Positions 63,793 through 64,000 of a DNA stretch of 64,000 nt are shown here, one piece after another (the stretch's first letter is position 1; each line of letters starts with the position of its first letter). Under the pieces are notes generated by a model, which was not told the DNA's origin, did not search any database, and worked only from the letters and a program-made list of their open reading frames with translations. A program made the position numbers and the translations under genes. The DNA comes from Streptomyces spiralis (GTDB taxonomy: Bacteria; Actinomycetota; Actinomycetes; Streptomycetales; Streptomycetaceae): NCBI RefSeq assembly GCF_014654675.1, contig NZ_BNBC01000010.1:62001-126000 (forward strand). Reading direction: 5' to 3'.

Positions 63793-64000
63793 GGTGTTGC
63801 CTCCGGCGGTGAGCGCCCTGAGGGAGGGGCGCTGAGGGTTCGTCGGTGCTGCGATGAGTGCTGCTGAGGGTTTTCGAGGGTGTGCCGTCGGTTCGGCGGG
63901 TGGTGCTTCGGCAGCGCGTGGTGGCGCGGGAGGTTGCCTGTGACGCAGGCGTTCGGGCGCGCAGGTGATGGTCTGCGGGGACAGCCCGGACACCATCAAC

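Noticed and set aside
63793..64000. N-terminal extension of crotonyl-CoA reductase
   Set aside because: The added residues are Pro/Ala-rich and precede a well placed ribosome site and GTG that give the normal family length.

Overview
The window is high-GC DNA (most third positions G or C, many GTG starts, ATGA overlaps, several start codons without a Shine-Dalgarno sequence) from an actinomycete, almost certainly a Streptomyces. Supporting evidence is a crotonyl-CoA carboxylase/reductase plus ethylmalonyl-CoA mutase operon, CYP/3Fe-4S ferredoxin pairing, two sugar ABC importers without their own ATPase (Streptomyces normally share one ATPase, MsiK), and an MmyB-type XRE regulator.

Layout. 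0-2 kb: small ABM-like and YCII proteins, a decayed group II intron reverse-transcriptase remnant and a DedA membrane protein. 2-14.3 kb: a compact carbohydrate locus with a LacI repressor, two permeases, a Tat-exported binding lipoprotein, a GH172 (DUF2961) enzyme, an FGGY kinase, a fucose/arabinose-type isomerase and two secreted DUF4185 (GH183-type) proteins. The simplest reading is uptake and catabolism of D-arabinan, the polymer of mycobacterial-type cell walls. Three copies of a TGAAATC-centred palindrome tie the LacI protein to its own gene and to the divergent GH172 and kinase promoters. 14.5-16 kb: cytochrome P450 and ferredoxin. 16.2-23.5 kb: kdpFABC-kdpD potassium uptake, without kdpE. 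23.6-33 kb: a second sugar locus with a GH36 alpha-galactosidase, LacI regulator with twin operators, ABC importer and a secreted clan-A glycosidase with three carbohydrate-binding-like modules.

33-38 kb: gamma-glutamyltransferase-like protein, inositol-phosphatase-like protein, FAD oxidoreductase and macrodomain protein. 38-44.3 kb is worn accessory DNA: a SDR lacking its catalytic Tyr/Lys, a SnoaL-like fragment, a TetR regulator, a duplicated-domain lipoprotein, a Tn3 transposase tail, a TetR/metallo-hydrolase chimera, an internally deleted SDR and a membrane-anchored esterase. 44.5-46.6 kb: alkylation repair (AdaA-AlkA fusion plus methylguanine methyltransferase). 46.7-49.7 kb: deaminase, two-ABM-domain membrane protein and a covalent flavoprotein. 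49.7-52.5 kb: SIR2, antitoxin-like protein, Nudix hydrolase and ADP-ribosylglycohydrolase. 52.6-56 kb: glycerate kinase, aldo/keto reductase and XRE regulator.

56-64 kb, all on the minus strand: ccr, meaA, a CitE-like lyase, a MaoC hydratase and an acyl-CoA dehydrogenase form the ethylmalonyl-CoA pathway for acetyl-CoA assimilation. They are followed, after a terminator-like hairpin, by psd and pssA for phosphatidylethanolamine synthesis. No rRNA, tRNA or CRISPR array was seen. Functions are assigned from recognisable motifs and family knowledge; no database search was possible.
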